Source: a virus. From it: DNA of 48,677 bases. Positions 27,066 to 35,540 of this stretch are shown one piece after another (position 1 is the stretch's first letter; each line of letters opens with the position of its first letter). The stretch spans positions 1 through 48,677 of IMG/VR virus record IMGVR_UViG_3300031759_000043; one strand, 5' to 3'. A model generated the notes under the pieces. It was not told the origin of the DNA and made no database searches. It was given only the letters and a program-made list of their open reading frames with translations. A program made the translations under genes and the position numbers.

Positions 27066-28853
27066 GTGCCAGCTGAGATCTTTGCCAGTAACCGGGCGAT
27101 GACGACGGTGTCGTCTGGCGGCACGGATGCTCCCTCATCGGGGACATCAGAGTCGTGGACGGTTGCTACCTCGGCGGGATTTCCCACGCCTGCTTCCGGA
27201 GCGACTCCGCCTACTGTGTTCCACATTGCGGATCCCGCTGCTCCGTCTGAAATGATTACCGTGACGGCGATATCCGGCACGACATGGACGGTCACGCGCG
27301 GAGCGGAATCGACGACACCCGTGACGCATACGGCAGGATTCACGGTATACCAGGTCGTGACGACCGGTGGACTCGGCGGGTTCCTGCAGTCTGCTAACAA
27401 CCTGGCGGATGTTGCTAATGCTACCACGGCACGAGCTAACCTCGGGATCACTAGCGGGACAACCGGCGGGACAGCATCCTTCGGACTGGTTCCGGTCGCG
27501 ACCGGGACGTCAGGAACCACGATCTGGGGGTTCGTCGGAGCGAAGCAGGTCAGCTTCAATGCATGGAACCCGGACTCAACCGGAGCATCGTTCTGTGACG
27601 CGGCTATGGGTTCAGCTCTTACATCTCTCGGGACGGCATCCGGAGCGATCGTGATTCCGGTGGCCGGGAAATACAAGTTCGCTAATACGTACACGTTCGG
27701 CCTGGGACAGGGGCTGATCGGCGCGGCGGGGCCGAGCGAAAACGTAGTGCTGAACTACACCGGCGGAACTGTGTTCCTGCACAGCTACGATGCTGCGTTC
27801 AACGTTGACAATACCACGCCGCTGCAGTCACAGTGCGGACCATTCAACGGATTCTTCATTGACGGGACAGGAGCCGGGTCGGCTGCCATCGGGTTTCAGA
27901 TTGGTGACCAGAACCTGCCGAACGTGAACATCGGGATCCGGGACTTCACCGGGGCGAAGGCGGTCGGCGCGTGGATCTGCAACAACGTCGGCTGGATCAA
28001 CTACGGTCAGATCACCATCTCGACTGAAAGCTGCACGAATCACATCGTATTTGACAACACTACCAGCGGGTCCGCCAACGGCGGAGTGATTTACGCCTTC
28101 AACCAGACTGCCCTGGAAAACCAGAACGGTGTCATCATGAAGAATGACACGCAGTCGGTTGGCGGCGCTTTCATGCTATACGGAGAGTACCTAGGAGGGA
28201 CGTCCAACTCCGGGGTCGTGCTGAACGTAGGGTCAGACAACTCAAACTCCGGGTTTACCGGCATGTCTCCCTTCATCATTAATGCGGAAGCAGCGTTTGA
28301 CACCGGTACGGTGGGACACACTACCATCAACCGTGGCTCATCCGCTATCTTGTACGATAACTACGGTCAGCTGGTCTTCCGGAACCAGAGTGCTAACTTC
28401 AAGCCGAGCACCGGGATTGACGGTGCCTACCAGTTTTCTTTCAACGGCAGCGTCTTGTCGCAAGCGACTAGTGACTTCCTGCCTAACCCGGGTGTCAACG
28501 GTTTTGCCTCGGTTACGATGGGCGGCACCCTGGAGACGCCTAGCGGGGCAGACACCGGCGGCGGCAACATCTACAACGGCTCCGGCAGCGTTCTCGACAT
28601 ACAGCTCGCCAGCGGCGCCAACGTCTATGCTATCGCTAACCCGATTACGGGAATGGCACAGCGACTCGTTGCCAACGTCACGCAGCCAGCGAGCGGGGGG
28701 TCAGCGACGCTCAAGCTCACCGGTTTCCTGACCAACGGAGGGGGCGGAACAGTTACCGGGCTGAGTGCGACGAACGGTTTCACTGACGCGCTTGACCTGT
28801 GGTCGGACGGAACCAACTGGTACGCTGCCATCAAGGGGACGCATTTCCACTGA
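27066..28853 (+). CDS. Fibre/adhesin with beta-helix body, 595 aa
   Basis: GTG at 27066 follows GGAGGAGGAACT. Residues 1-100 (from TTVSSGGTDAPSSGTSESWT to GFTVYQVVT) are shared with the protein at 33154-34578 and probably form a virion-attachment module. Residues about 150-500 are Gly/Asn/Ser-rich with short strands (GNPDSTGASF-like turns, NVNIGIRDFTG, IVFDNTTSGSANGG), typical of pectate-lyase-like right-handed beta-helices in tail spikes. The C-terminus (GTLETPSGADTGGGNIYNG ... DGTNWYAAIKG) looks like a common fibre tip. Likely host-surface binding or polysaccharide degrading. Confidence 0.75.
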   Translation: MPAEIFASNRAMTTVSSGGTDAPSSGTSESWTVATSAGFPTPASGATPPTVFHIADPAAPSEMITVTAISGTTWTVTRGAESTTPVTHTAGFTVYQVVTTGGLGGFLQSANNLADVANATTARANLGITSGTTGGTASFGLVPVATGTSGTTIWGFVGAKQVSFNAWNPDSTGASFCDAAMGSALTSLGTASGAIVIPVAGKYKFANTYTFGLGQGLIGAAGPSENVVLNYTGGTVFLHSYDAAFNVDNTTPLQSQCGPFNGFFIDGTGAGSAAIGFQIGDQNLPNVNIGIRDFTGAKAVGAWICNNVGWINYGQITISTESCTNHIVFDNTTSGSANGGVIYAFNQTALENQNGVIMKNDTQSVGGAFMLYGEYLGGTSNSGVVLNVGSDNSNSGFTGMSPFIINAEAAFDTGTVGHTTINRGSSAILYDNYGQLVFRNQSANFKPSTGIDGAYQFSFNGSVLSQATSDFLPNPGVNGFASVTMGGTLETPSGADTGGGNIYNGSGSVLDIQLASGANVYAIANPITGMAQRLVANVTQPASGGSATLKLTGFLTNGGGGTVTGLSATNGFTDALDLWSDGTNWYAAIKGTHFH

Positions 28854-28878
28854 TCGCTCTTGCGAAAGCCGGAATAAC

Positions 28879-29010
28879 ATGGTAGGATTCATCGCAGGGA
28901 TCGTGCTCATGTGGGTAGGGCACATCAGTCCTGAGCATGCTATCGCGCTACTGACTGGCGCGATCTGGGTGCTCGTACTATCGGGACGCTATCTCTGGCG
29001 CGATTTGTAG
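28879..29010 (+). CDS. Small two-span membrane protein, 43 aa
   Basis: ATG at 28879; the ribosome site is weak (GGAAT). Two hydrophobic stretches, MVGFIAGIVLMWVGHI and AIALLTGAIWVLVLSG, are joined by a short polar turn, and the end is basic-aromatic (RYLWRDL). The plan is that of a minimal holin or hairpin membrane peptide. Its place between a fibre and the portal gene is unusual for lysis genes. Confidence 0.55.
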   Translation: MVGFIAGIVLMWVGHISPEHAIALLTGAIWVLVLSGRYLWRDL

Positions 29011-29039
29011 AGTTTGCAGAGTTTGCAGAGAGGGACAGC

Positions 29040-32000
29040 ATGTCGTCACGCGGAGCAGTGCTCTCGGCTGCTAAGTACATTCCGGGAGGAGCGCGGCCGA
29101 CGCCTGCTCCGCAGGGAGCGGGGCCGTACTCCGGCATGCTGAGCCCGCTAGCGATGCAGCTGGCAAATGAGCGGGGGTACGCGAATACGTACGGACCATT
29201 TTTGCCACGTCCGACACGGACGTTTACCGACGGCGCGTTCGGTCCCTTTTCTCCGATCCTTCCTGTTCCTGTTGATGCTCCCGAGGTGGAAGACGGGCAG
29301 CCGGATCCCCGGCTGTGGGAGTACCCGGTCGGCTGGAACCTGCCAGTCGGACGGCCAGGGACTGAAGGTCTTAAGCTTGTCGACTTCGGAACGTTGAAGG
29401 TGCTCTCAGAGACCTACTCCGTGGCACGGTCTTGCATTGACCGGCGCAAGTACGAGATCTGCGGCCTGGACTGGGACATCGTGCCCACGCACGAGGCATC
29501 AAAGGCTTATCAAGGGGATAGAGCTGCGATGCGGGACTTTGGGGAACGGGTTGCGAAAGCGAAGAAATTCTTCCGGCAGCCTGATCCGGACTACTTCACC
29601 TTTTCGGATTTTCTTTCGGCTCTGCTGGAGGAAGTGTTCGTCTACGACGCGCTGGCGATTGTCATGCGTCCTAAGTGGGGTAAGGGGATGGGGAAGGGAC
29701 TGCTCGGATCCGACCTGGACTGCCTGGAGCTAGTTTCCGGTTCGACCATCCGGCCTCTGGTCGGCATGCACGGTGAGATGCCGCGTCCTCCGGCACCGGC
29801 CTACCAGCAGTACCTCTATGGCGTGCCCCGTTCCGACTACATGACGATGATCACGCAGCGGGACATTGACGAGGGCGGGCTGTCCGGGTCGGAAGTGCAG
29901 AGTTTCCGGTCTGACCAGCTGCTGTACCTGCGGACTACACCACGCCGGAATACGCCTTACGGATTCAGTCTCGTAGAAAAAGCTATCGTCCCCATTCTCA
30001 CAGGACTGCGCAAGCAGGCGTTCCAGCTGGAGTACTTCTCAGAGGGAACTGTTCCGGCGGTGTACATCTCGCCTGGTGATGCGAATATCACTCCGAACCA
30101 GATTCGGGAGCTGCAGGATGCGCTGAATGCGATCGCCGGAGATCAGGCGTTTCACCACAAGATTATCGTGCTGCCGCCCGGATCGAAGACGATGCCGCAG
30201 CGGGACGCCCAGCTCGCTGATCAGTTCGATGAAATTGTCATGGCGGAAGTCGCCATGGTTTTTGACGTAGACCCGATGTCGCTCGGCATTATTCCTAAGG
30301 TCTCGACTACTGTCTCGCCGTTTGCCGCCAAGGAAATGGCGCAGGCATCGACGACGGTACATGACAGGACGTCGACCAAGCCCCTGCTCAAGTTCCTCGT
30401 GGATATCTTCAACAACGTGCTGCATCGCGTCTGCGGTCAGGACGACATGAAATTCACGTTCGAGGGACTAGCCGAGACTCAGAACGAGTCCGCGATGACG
30501 GATCTCATCGTCAAGCAGGTCCAGTACGGCATCAGGTCGGTCGATGAAGGGCGAGCTGAGCTAGAACTGCCGCCGTGGAACCTGCCGGAGACGTCGGGGC
30601 CGGTAGTCTTCACCCAGATGGGGCCGGTGCCGTTCGAGATGGCGCCGCAACTGCTCGCGCAGCAGCAGGCTGGTGCGAGCGGCAGCGGCAGCGGCGGGAA
30701 CTCATCCGGGAGCGGCAAGCGGACGAGGGCGACCTCGACCACCGGACGCGGGGATCAGTACGGCGGGCCGGGAGTGCCCCGGCACGGGAAGCCGATTGCT
30801 GCACCGGCGTCGACGCGTCTCAGCTCCGACGTACCGCCGGAAGGACGACGAGGCGGCGGACAGACTAGGACGCCTGCGCACTCGGCTGCTGAAGGCGCGA
30901 TGTCTACCGGGTCGTCCAAGCCGGGCGGCGGGCGTGTCGGTAAGAATGCTGAGAGCGGAATGAATCGTGCCGTTGCTTCCGAGCTGGAAGCACTTGGTCG
31001 GCATCTGCGCAAAGGCCGCGACATCGGTACGTGGGAACCACGCCACATTCCGGTGCCAGCCTTCGAGATTCTCATTGAGGATATCGAAAAAGGGCTGACC
31101 TTTGACGAGGCAGCGAGCGGGGTACTCGTGCAGGGGGTGGTGGTGAGTGATGCCCCAAAAGCTGGATCCTCGACCGGAGTGAGGGAATGGCCCGGGTGGA
31201 AGCATGACCTGGGGCTGGTTGAGGCATACACCGAGATTATCCGGAAGATGTTCGCCGACGCTGCCGATGATGCGGATGGTGCGCGGCGGGACTGGGCTGG
31301 CGGTGTCGTGTGCTGGACGCCTGCCATGTACCAAGACGCGATGCACGCCGGACTAGCGGAAACAGTTGCGGGAGCACTCGGGCCATTGTGGACTGCCGCC
31401 TGGAAACTCGGATGGGACAGTGCCGGGGAGCTAGCAGGCGGGGTGGATGGTGACGGTGCGGCTGGCCTGGAAGCTTTTCTGGGGACTGAAGGCCGCCACT
31501 GGACTGAGGTCATTACCCGGACCGGGCTCAAGGACGCTGCGCGTCGGGCGGAAATCATCGCACGGACTGAAGTGCAGCGCGCGATGATGACTGCGGCGCT
31601 GCAGTGCTACCGTGAGGCCGGGATTTCGTACAAAGAGCTGATGGTTGCCCCGGGTGACCTGGACGAAATATGCACGGATGCTGCTGCGGACGGGATTGTC
31701 CCGCTTGACGCGGCGTTTGACTGCGGAGAGGTGATGCCGCCACTGCATATCAACTGCAGATGTGCTGTCGCTCCGGCTGGAATTACGGTCATGCCACCTC
31801 ATGCGCACATTGGAAAGGGTGAGGGTGAGGGTGAGGGTGAGCCTGACGTGGCGTTCCTGCTCATCCGGACCAGGAATGATGAGGGGAAGCGGCGTTACCT
31901 GCTGCAGAAGCGAGGAGACGGATCGCCGCATGCGGGGGACTGGGGACTGCCCGGCGGGAAAGGCCATTCTGGTGAGAACGCCTGGGAAACGGCGATACGT

Positions 32001-33122
32001 GAAGCCCGGGAAGAAATGGGCGGGCTGCCCGAGCTGAATGCTGTGTGTGTCATGGAGCGGATTGACGGTGACGGGGAACGGAAATGCTCTACGTTCGTAT
32101 GTGATGTGGATGCGGAGTTCGTGCCGAATACCGGAGCCGGGCTGACTCCGGAGGAGTCGGCAGGCTGGGGCTGGTTCAGCCGTGGAGAGATCGAAGATCT
32201 TCCGCTGCATCCCGGTTTTGCGGAGACATGGGCCGGGTACCTGGAACAAGTGCTCGGGAAGAGTGTACGGCGGCGCGGGCCGAAGCGTGTGCTAGTATCC
32301 GGTCAGGAAATCTACCCTGATGATGACGAAACCGGCAGCGACGACCTGAACCCGCCTAGCGGCGGCGGGGGGGAATACCCGCATCCGCACAACATCGATC
32401 CAGTGATGCAAGCATCCGGAGGACGCTCAGGGGACGAGGGACCGCACTGGGATGGCGGGGAAGCCGAACCGTACGTCGCGACAATGAACGGACCGGGCGG
32501 CGGAACTAGCATCCGGGAAGGGCGGGTACCCAAGTCACCCGGCAAGCCGAAGGGGAGCGGGACAGGTGGCGAAGATGGCGGGGAACAGAAGCCGAAAGCG
32601 ATCCCGCTTGACGGAAATGTTCCGGATGATGAGGATGATGCTGCGCAGCCGTTTGAAAGAGGCAGACCTCCGAACGGAGTCGGCAAGTCGGCAGCGGAGT
32701 ACTCGGATCCTAACCCCGTTGAAGCTGAGCACATCCTGTCTGTCATGCGGGAAAACTTCCCGGAAAAGGCACTGGGCTGGGTAAAGCGAGCGCGGTGGAT
32801 CGGGCCGGTGCAGGTTCCGTGGGAACGAGTGAATACTGCGAATATAGACTCGTGGGCGGCATCGCACCAGCTGGACGGAGTGCGGCGGTTCGCTCGGGAG
32901 ATTCAGGCCGGGACAGGGCACTTGCATCCATCCATCCTCATCCAGCGTGAGGACGATGACAAGTGCGATATAGTGGACGGACATCACCGGGCGCTCGCGC
33001 GCCGGGCGCTCGGGAAGCCGGTGCTCGCCTACATCGGATTCGTGCGCGGGAAAGATGTTGAGGCTGCGTTGGAAACGCATTCCAGTCAGATTCACAGCGG
33101 AACGGATCCGAAGAACATTTGA
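29040..33122 (+). CDS. Portal-MuF-Nudix-ParB-like fusion, 1360 aa
   Basis: ATG at 29040 follows GAGAGGGACAGC. Residues about 80-540 form a portal protein (VLSETYSVARSCIDRRKYEI, MAEVAMVFDVDPMSLGI), the ring through which DNA passes. A Gly/Ser/Arg linker leads to a MuF-type domain (RTEVQRAMMTAALQCYREAG near 841, HINCRCAV near 903). Next is a Nudix hydrolase with intact box (GGKGHSGENAWETAIREARE, then EMGG, near 973-996). A linker leads to a ParB/Srx-like C-terminal domain with DIVDGHHRALARRALG near 1307. Portal-MuF fusions are known in actinophages and Firmicute phages; the extra Nudix and ParB-like domains may be released or injected as effectors. Confidence 0.85.
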   Translation: MSSRGAVLSAAKYIPGGARPTPAPQGAGPYSGMLSPLAMQLANERGYANTYGPFLPRPTRTFTDGAFGPFSPILPVPVDAPEVEDGQPDPRLWEYPVGWNLPVGRPGTEGLKLVDFGTLKVLSETYSVARSCIDRRKYEICGLDWDIVPTHEASKAYQGDRAAMRDFGERVAKAKKFFRQPDPDYFTFSDFLSALLEEVFVYDALAIVMRPKWGKGMGKGLLGSDLDCLELVSGSTIRPLVGMHGEMPRPPAPAYQQYLYGVPRSDYMTMITQRDIDEGGLSGSEVQSFRSDQLLYLRTTPRRNTPYGFSLVEKAIVPILTGLRKQAFQLEYFSEGTVPAVYISPGDANITPNQIRELQDALNAIAGDQAFHHKIIVLPPGSKTMPQRDAQLADQFDEIVMAEVAMVFDVDPMSLGIIPKVSTTVSPFAAKEMAQASTTVHDRTSTKPLLKFLVDIFNNVLHRVCGQDDMKFTFEGLAETQNESAMTDLIVKQVQYGIRSVDEGRAELELPPWNLPETSGPVVFTQMGPVPFEMAPQLLAQQQAGASGSGSGGNSSGSGKRTRATSTTGRGDQYGGPGVPRHGKPIAAPASTRLSSDVPPEGRRGGGQTRTPAHSAAEGAMSTGSSKPGGGRVGKNAESGMNRAVASELEALGRHLRKGRDIGTWEPRHIPVPAFEILIEDIEKGLTFDEAASGVLVQGVVVSDAPKAGSSTGVREWPGWKHDLGLVEAYTEIIRKMFADAADDADGARRDWAGGVVCWTPAMYQDAMHAGLAETVAGALGPLWTAAWKLGWDSAGELAGGVDGDGAAGLEAFLGTEGRHWTEVITRTGLKDAARRAEIIARTEVQRAMMTAALQCYREAGISYKELMVAPGDLDEICTDAAADGIVPLDAAFDCGEVMPPLHINCRCAVAPAGITVMPPHAHIGKGEGEGEGEPDVAFLLIRTRNDEGKRRYLLQKRGDGSPHAGDWGLPGGKGHSGENAWETAIREAREEMGGLPELNAVCVMERIDGDGERKCSTFVCDVDAEFVPNTGAGLTPEESAGWGWFSRGEIEDLPLHPGFAETWAGYLEQVLGKSVRRRGPKRVLVSGQEIYPDDDETGSDDLNPPSGGGGEYPHPHNIDPVMQASGGRSGDEGPHWDGGEAEPYVATMNGPGGGTSIREGRVPKSPGKPKGSGTGGEDGGEQKPKAIPLDGNVPDDEDDAAQPFERGRPPNGVGKSAAEYSDPNPVEAEHILSVMRENFPEKALGWVKRARWIGPVQVPWERVNTANIDSWAASHQLDGVRRFAREIQAGTGHLHPSILIQREDDDKCDIVDGHHRALARRALGKPVLAYIGFVRGKDVEAALETHSSQIHSGTDPKNI

Positions 33123-33153
33123 CAGGGAAAGGGGAAAGGGAAAGGGGTGAGGT

Positions 33154-34578
33154 ATGGTTACAGAACTGTTTGCTGATCAGCCGTCTACGACAGTCAGCTC
33201 TGGTGGGACTGATGCCCCTGCTTCAGGAACTTCGGAGTCGTGGACAGTTGCCTCCTCTTCCTCTTTCCCTGCGGCTGCTACTGGCGTGTCGCAGTTTCAC
33301 ATTGCTGACGCAGCCGTGGCTAGCTCTTCTGAGATCATCCTGGTAACGAATGTATCCGGCACGACATGGACGGTCACGCGCGGAGCGGAATCGACAACGC
33401 CAGTCGCGCATATTGCCGGATTTACGGTATACCAGGTCGTGACAGCAGGCTGGCTGAACACTGTAGCGCTGCAGTCAAGCAATGCCGGGACTGCGTTCTA
33501 CGCGCTGACATCCGGCACTGCATACTCAGCTACGTCGTCTTTGACTGCGGGGACCGCCTATTATGCTTTCACTGCCGGAACTGCCTACTCTGCTACATCC
33601 GCTGCCAGCGCAGTCACAGCAGGCACAGCCTCTTACAGTCTCACCTCTGGCACCGCCTACGCCTCTACCACCAGCAGTGGCACCGTCACCTCAGCTCTGA
33701 CGGCAGGCACTGCCTACTTCGCTACTAGCGCTGGATCCGCACTGACTGCGGGGACTGCTTTCTACTCGCTATCATCCGGTACAGCGGCATACGCCCTGAC
33801 GTCAGGCACAGCGTTCGCGAGTCTCACAGCGGGAACAGCTAGTTACGCGAACAGCGCTGGCACTGCGTTCTACGCGCTGACATCCGGCACCGCTTTTGCA
33901 GCGACGTCAGCGGTTACTGCCGGGACAGCTAGCTACTCGCTAACGTCGGGGACGGCATTCGCGGCGGCGAAGGCCGGCACGGCGTACACGGCAGGAGGAT
34001 TGCAGTCGGCTACCACCAATGTCATCACAAGTGCGGCTGCTGCTCCGTCTACCGGCCAGGTGCTGACGGCTACGTCCAGCACGGCAGCAGACTGGGCGGC
34101 GCCGAGTGCTGCGCTCGGCTCAGGCTCTAGCGGTGCAAAGGCCGCGATTACCGGTACGGCGCTTACTGACATCGGTCCTACATACTCAGTGTCCGGAGGT
34201 ATAGCTGCAGCAGGAGTCGTGTACTGCGTGACAGCTTTTATCAACCCGACTGCCAACACTAGTGCCGACAGCGCTACTATAGGAGTGTACTGGGGTGGCA
34301 TCACCGGCACTCTCCTCTGCTTTACATCGTTCACGCCAGCTATCACTAGCAGCAACGACCCGACTGTAGCAGAGGCATACGTTTACTTCAGCAGCACGAC
34401 GGCATGCACCAGCTGCATTGAAGCGATAGCTAGCAGTTCGGCATCCGTGGGCTGGGCGAGCACGACCGGTCTCAGCACCGGGGGAGCAGAAAATATTACT
34501 CTAGGCTGGTCATGGGCTAGTGTCACCGGCTCACCGTCGGCTACGCCCGAGTTTGCCATTGCGCAACGACTAGTATGA
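33154..34578 (+). CDS. Repetitive fibre-like protein, 474 aa
   Basis: ATG at 33154 follows GGGGTGAGGT. Residues 1-100 match the N-terminal module of the protein at 27066 (TTVSSGGTDAPASGTSESWT, TWTVTRGAESTTPVAH, GFTVYQVVTAG). Residues about 110-280 are tandem short repeats of the type AGTAxYALTSGTAYxATS, a low-complexity shaft. The C-terminal 190 residues form a beta-rich head (GIAAAGVVYCVTAFINPTAN). The repeats are prone to length variation, and the head probably binds the host or another surface. Sharing of the first module with another fibre indicates swapping of binding parts. Confidence 0.75.
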   Translation: MVTELFADQPSTTVSSGGTDAPASGTSESWTVASSSSFPAAATGVSQFHIADAAVASSSEIILVTNVSGTTWTVTRGAESTTPVAHIAGFTVYQVVTAGWLNTVALQSSNAGTAFYALTSGTAYSATSSLTAGTAYYAFTAGTAYSATSAASAVTAGTASYSLTSGTAYASTTSSGTVTSALTAGTAYFATSAGSALTAGTAFYSLSSGTAAYALTSGTAFASLTAGTASYANSAGTAFYALTSGTAFAATSAVTAGTASYSLTSGTAFAAAKAGTAYTAGGLQSATTNVITSAAAAPSTGQVLTATSSTAADWAAPSAALGSGSSGAKAAITGTALTDIGPTYSVSGGIAAAGVVYCVTAFINPTANTSADSATIGVYWGGITGTLLCFTSFTPAITSSNDPTVAEAYVYFSSTTACTSCIEAIASSSASVGWASTTGLSTGGAENITLGWSWASVTGSPSATPEFAIAQRLV

Positions 34579-34605
34579 TGAGGCAATTGATGACAGGAGA
34601 GGTCA

Positions 34606-35082
34606 ATGGCTAACAGCGATATCTATGAGGCGAACTCCGGTCTCATCTCGGTTGCGTCAACTGGCGGCACAGTCCCTGTCATGTACGTGCAGGCTCCTGC
34701 TACCAAGCGAACCTGGATTGTAGGAGTGCGGATCGGCATCGGCGTCACGACAGCGGCAGCCGGTAACTCCATGCTATTCGGGATCGCCCGGACGGCGACA
34801 GGCGCGGGTGGCACGTACACAGGACTCAATGCACATGACGCAGCAGCCGGCTCGGCACTGACGCAATCCTACGTGTCATCATTTTCTACCGCACCGACGC
34901 CAGTAGCAAGCGGATTTCTCTGGCAGCAGGAGCTTCCGCAAACTACCGGGTCGGCGTGGGAGGAATTCCCCCCGCTCGGGTACGAGTGGGGGATTCCGGC
35001 AGGCGGTACCGTGGCGTGCTTCGTTGTCCCGAGCGTCAATACGTCGACTCCTGTTACATTTCAGCTGATTGTCAGTGAGTAG
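34606..35082 (+). CDS. Probable virion surface protein, 158 aa
   Basis: ATG follows AGGAGAGGTCA. The product is beta-rich, with strands separated by Gly/Thr turns (NSGLISVASTGGTVPVMYVQ, GGTVACFVVPSVN), resembling small decoration or fibre-associated proteins of actinophages. Its start MANSDIYEANSGLI is polar, no signal peptide. It follows the fibre-like gene by 27 nt and is probably cotranscribed. Confidence 0.6.
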   Translation: MANSDIYEANSGLISVASTGGTVPVMYVQAPATKRTWIVGVRIGIGVTTAAAGNSMLFGIARTATGAGGTYTGLNAHDAAAGSALTQSYVSSFSTAPTPVASGFLWQQELPQTTGSAWEEFPPLGYEWGIPAGGTVACFVVPSVNTSTPVTFQLIVSE

Positions 35083-35087
35083 TATCG

Positions 35088-35225
35088 ATGCCGATACCCG
35101 TACCGGAACTGACGCTGACACTCGGTCTTATCGGATTCGAGTGGACAACTGGCCCGGTCGTGCTACAATGGCAGACAGGACAGCCTGCCACAGAATGGAC
35201 GACCGGACCAGTAGCTGCCAGCTGA
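35088..35225 (+). CDS. Short structural-type peptide, 45 aa
   Basis: ATG at 35088, 5 nt after the previous stop; the ribosome site AGTGAGTAG is modest. The product (MPIPVPELTLTLGLIGFEWT...) contains EWTTGPV twice, which suggests a real, repeated beta motif. It ends just before a convergent minus-strand gene. A small virion-associated peptide is plausible. Confidence 0.5.
   Translation: MPIPVPELTLTLGLIGFEWTTGPVVLQWQTGQPATEWTTGPVAAS
35142..35169 (+). promoter_or_regulatory. Possible promoter TGGACA-16-TACAAT
   Basis: Both hexamers match consensus at five of six positions, with 16 nt between, inside the 45-residue gene. It could start transcription of the protease and capsid genes downstream. 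Being inside a coding region it may be chance. Confidence 0.4.
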
Positions 35226-35226
35226 A

Positions 35227-35499
35227 CTAGCTGTCAGACTGCAGCCAGAGTTTCTCTATCATATCTTCTGCTTCGCTTGGATCGAGTTTCATCTTGATCG
35301 TGACACGGACGAGCCCGTCCTCTACCTGCTTGAGCCTGAATGAAGTGGGATGGTGGAGTGACTCCAGCACCTGGAGATCAAGTATCACCCGGCCGAGCGT
35401 ACCCCGGATATCGTCAAGATCTACCTGCTCCGGATCAGCATGCTTGATGCGGGAGCGAATGTTTTCCAGTTCCTGGACCATGCTTTGGCTGTAAGGCAT
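35227..35499 (-). CDS. Small helical protein on the opposite strand, leaderless, 90 aa
   Basis: One of only a few minus-strand genes in the right arm. ATG at 35499 is 6 nt after TATAAT with an extended TG motif, and no ribosome site is present, so the mRNA is leaderless. The protein (MVQELENIRSRIKHADPEQV, LGRVILDLQVLESLHHP) is helical and acidic-basic mixed, with a small beta part (LVRVTIKMKLDP). It stops 2 nt from the convergent 45-residue gene. A constitutively expressed regulator or anti-defence protein is possible; nothing proves it. Confidence 0.7.
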   Translation of the reverse strand: MPYSQSMVQELENIRSRIKHADPEQVDLDDIRGTLGRVILDLQVLESLHHPTSFRLKQVEDGLVRVTIKMKLDPSEAEDMIEKLWLQSDS

Positions 35500-35505
35500 A
35501 AACCC

Positions 35506-35511
35506 ATTATA
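35506..35511 (-). promoter_or_regulatory. Extended -10 promoter of the minus-strand gene
   Basis: On the minus strand TG-T-TATAAT, a perfect -10 with extended motif, followed after exactly 6 nt (GGGTTT) by ATG. The -35 region (CCCTTC) is weak, as common for extended -10 promoters. Confidence 0.7.
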
Positions 35512-35540
35512 ACATACGTGCAGGGAATGAAGGGGATCGT

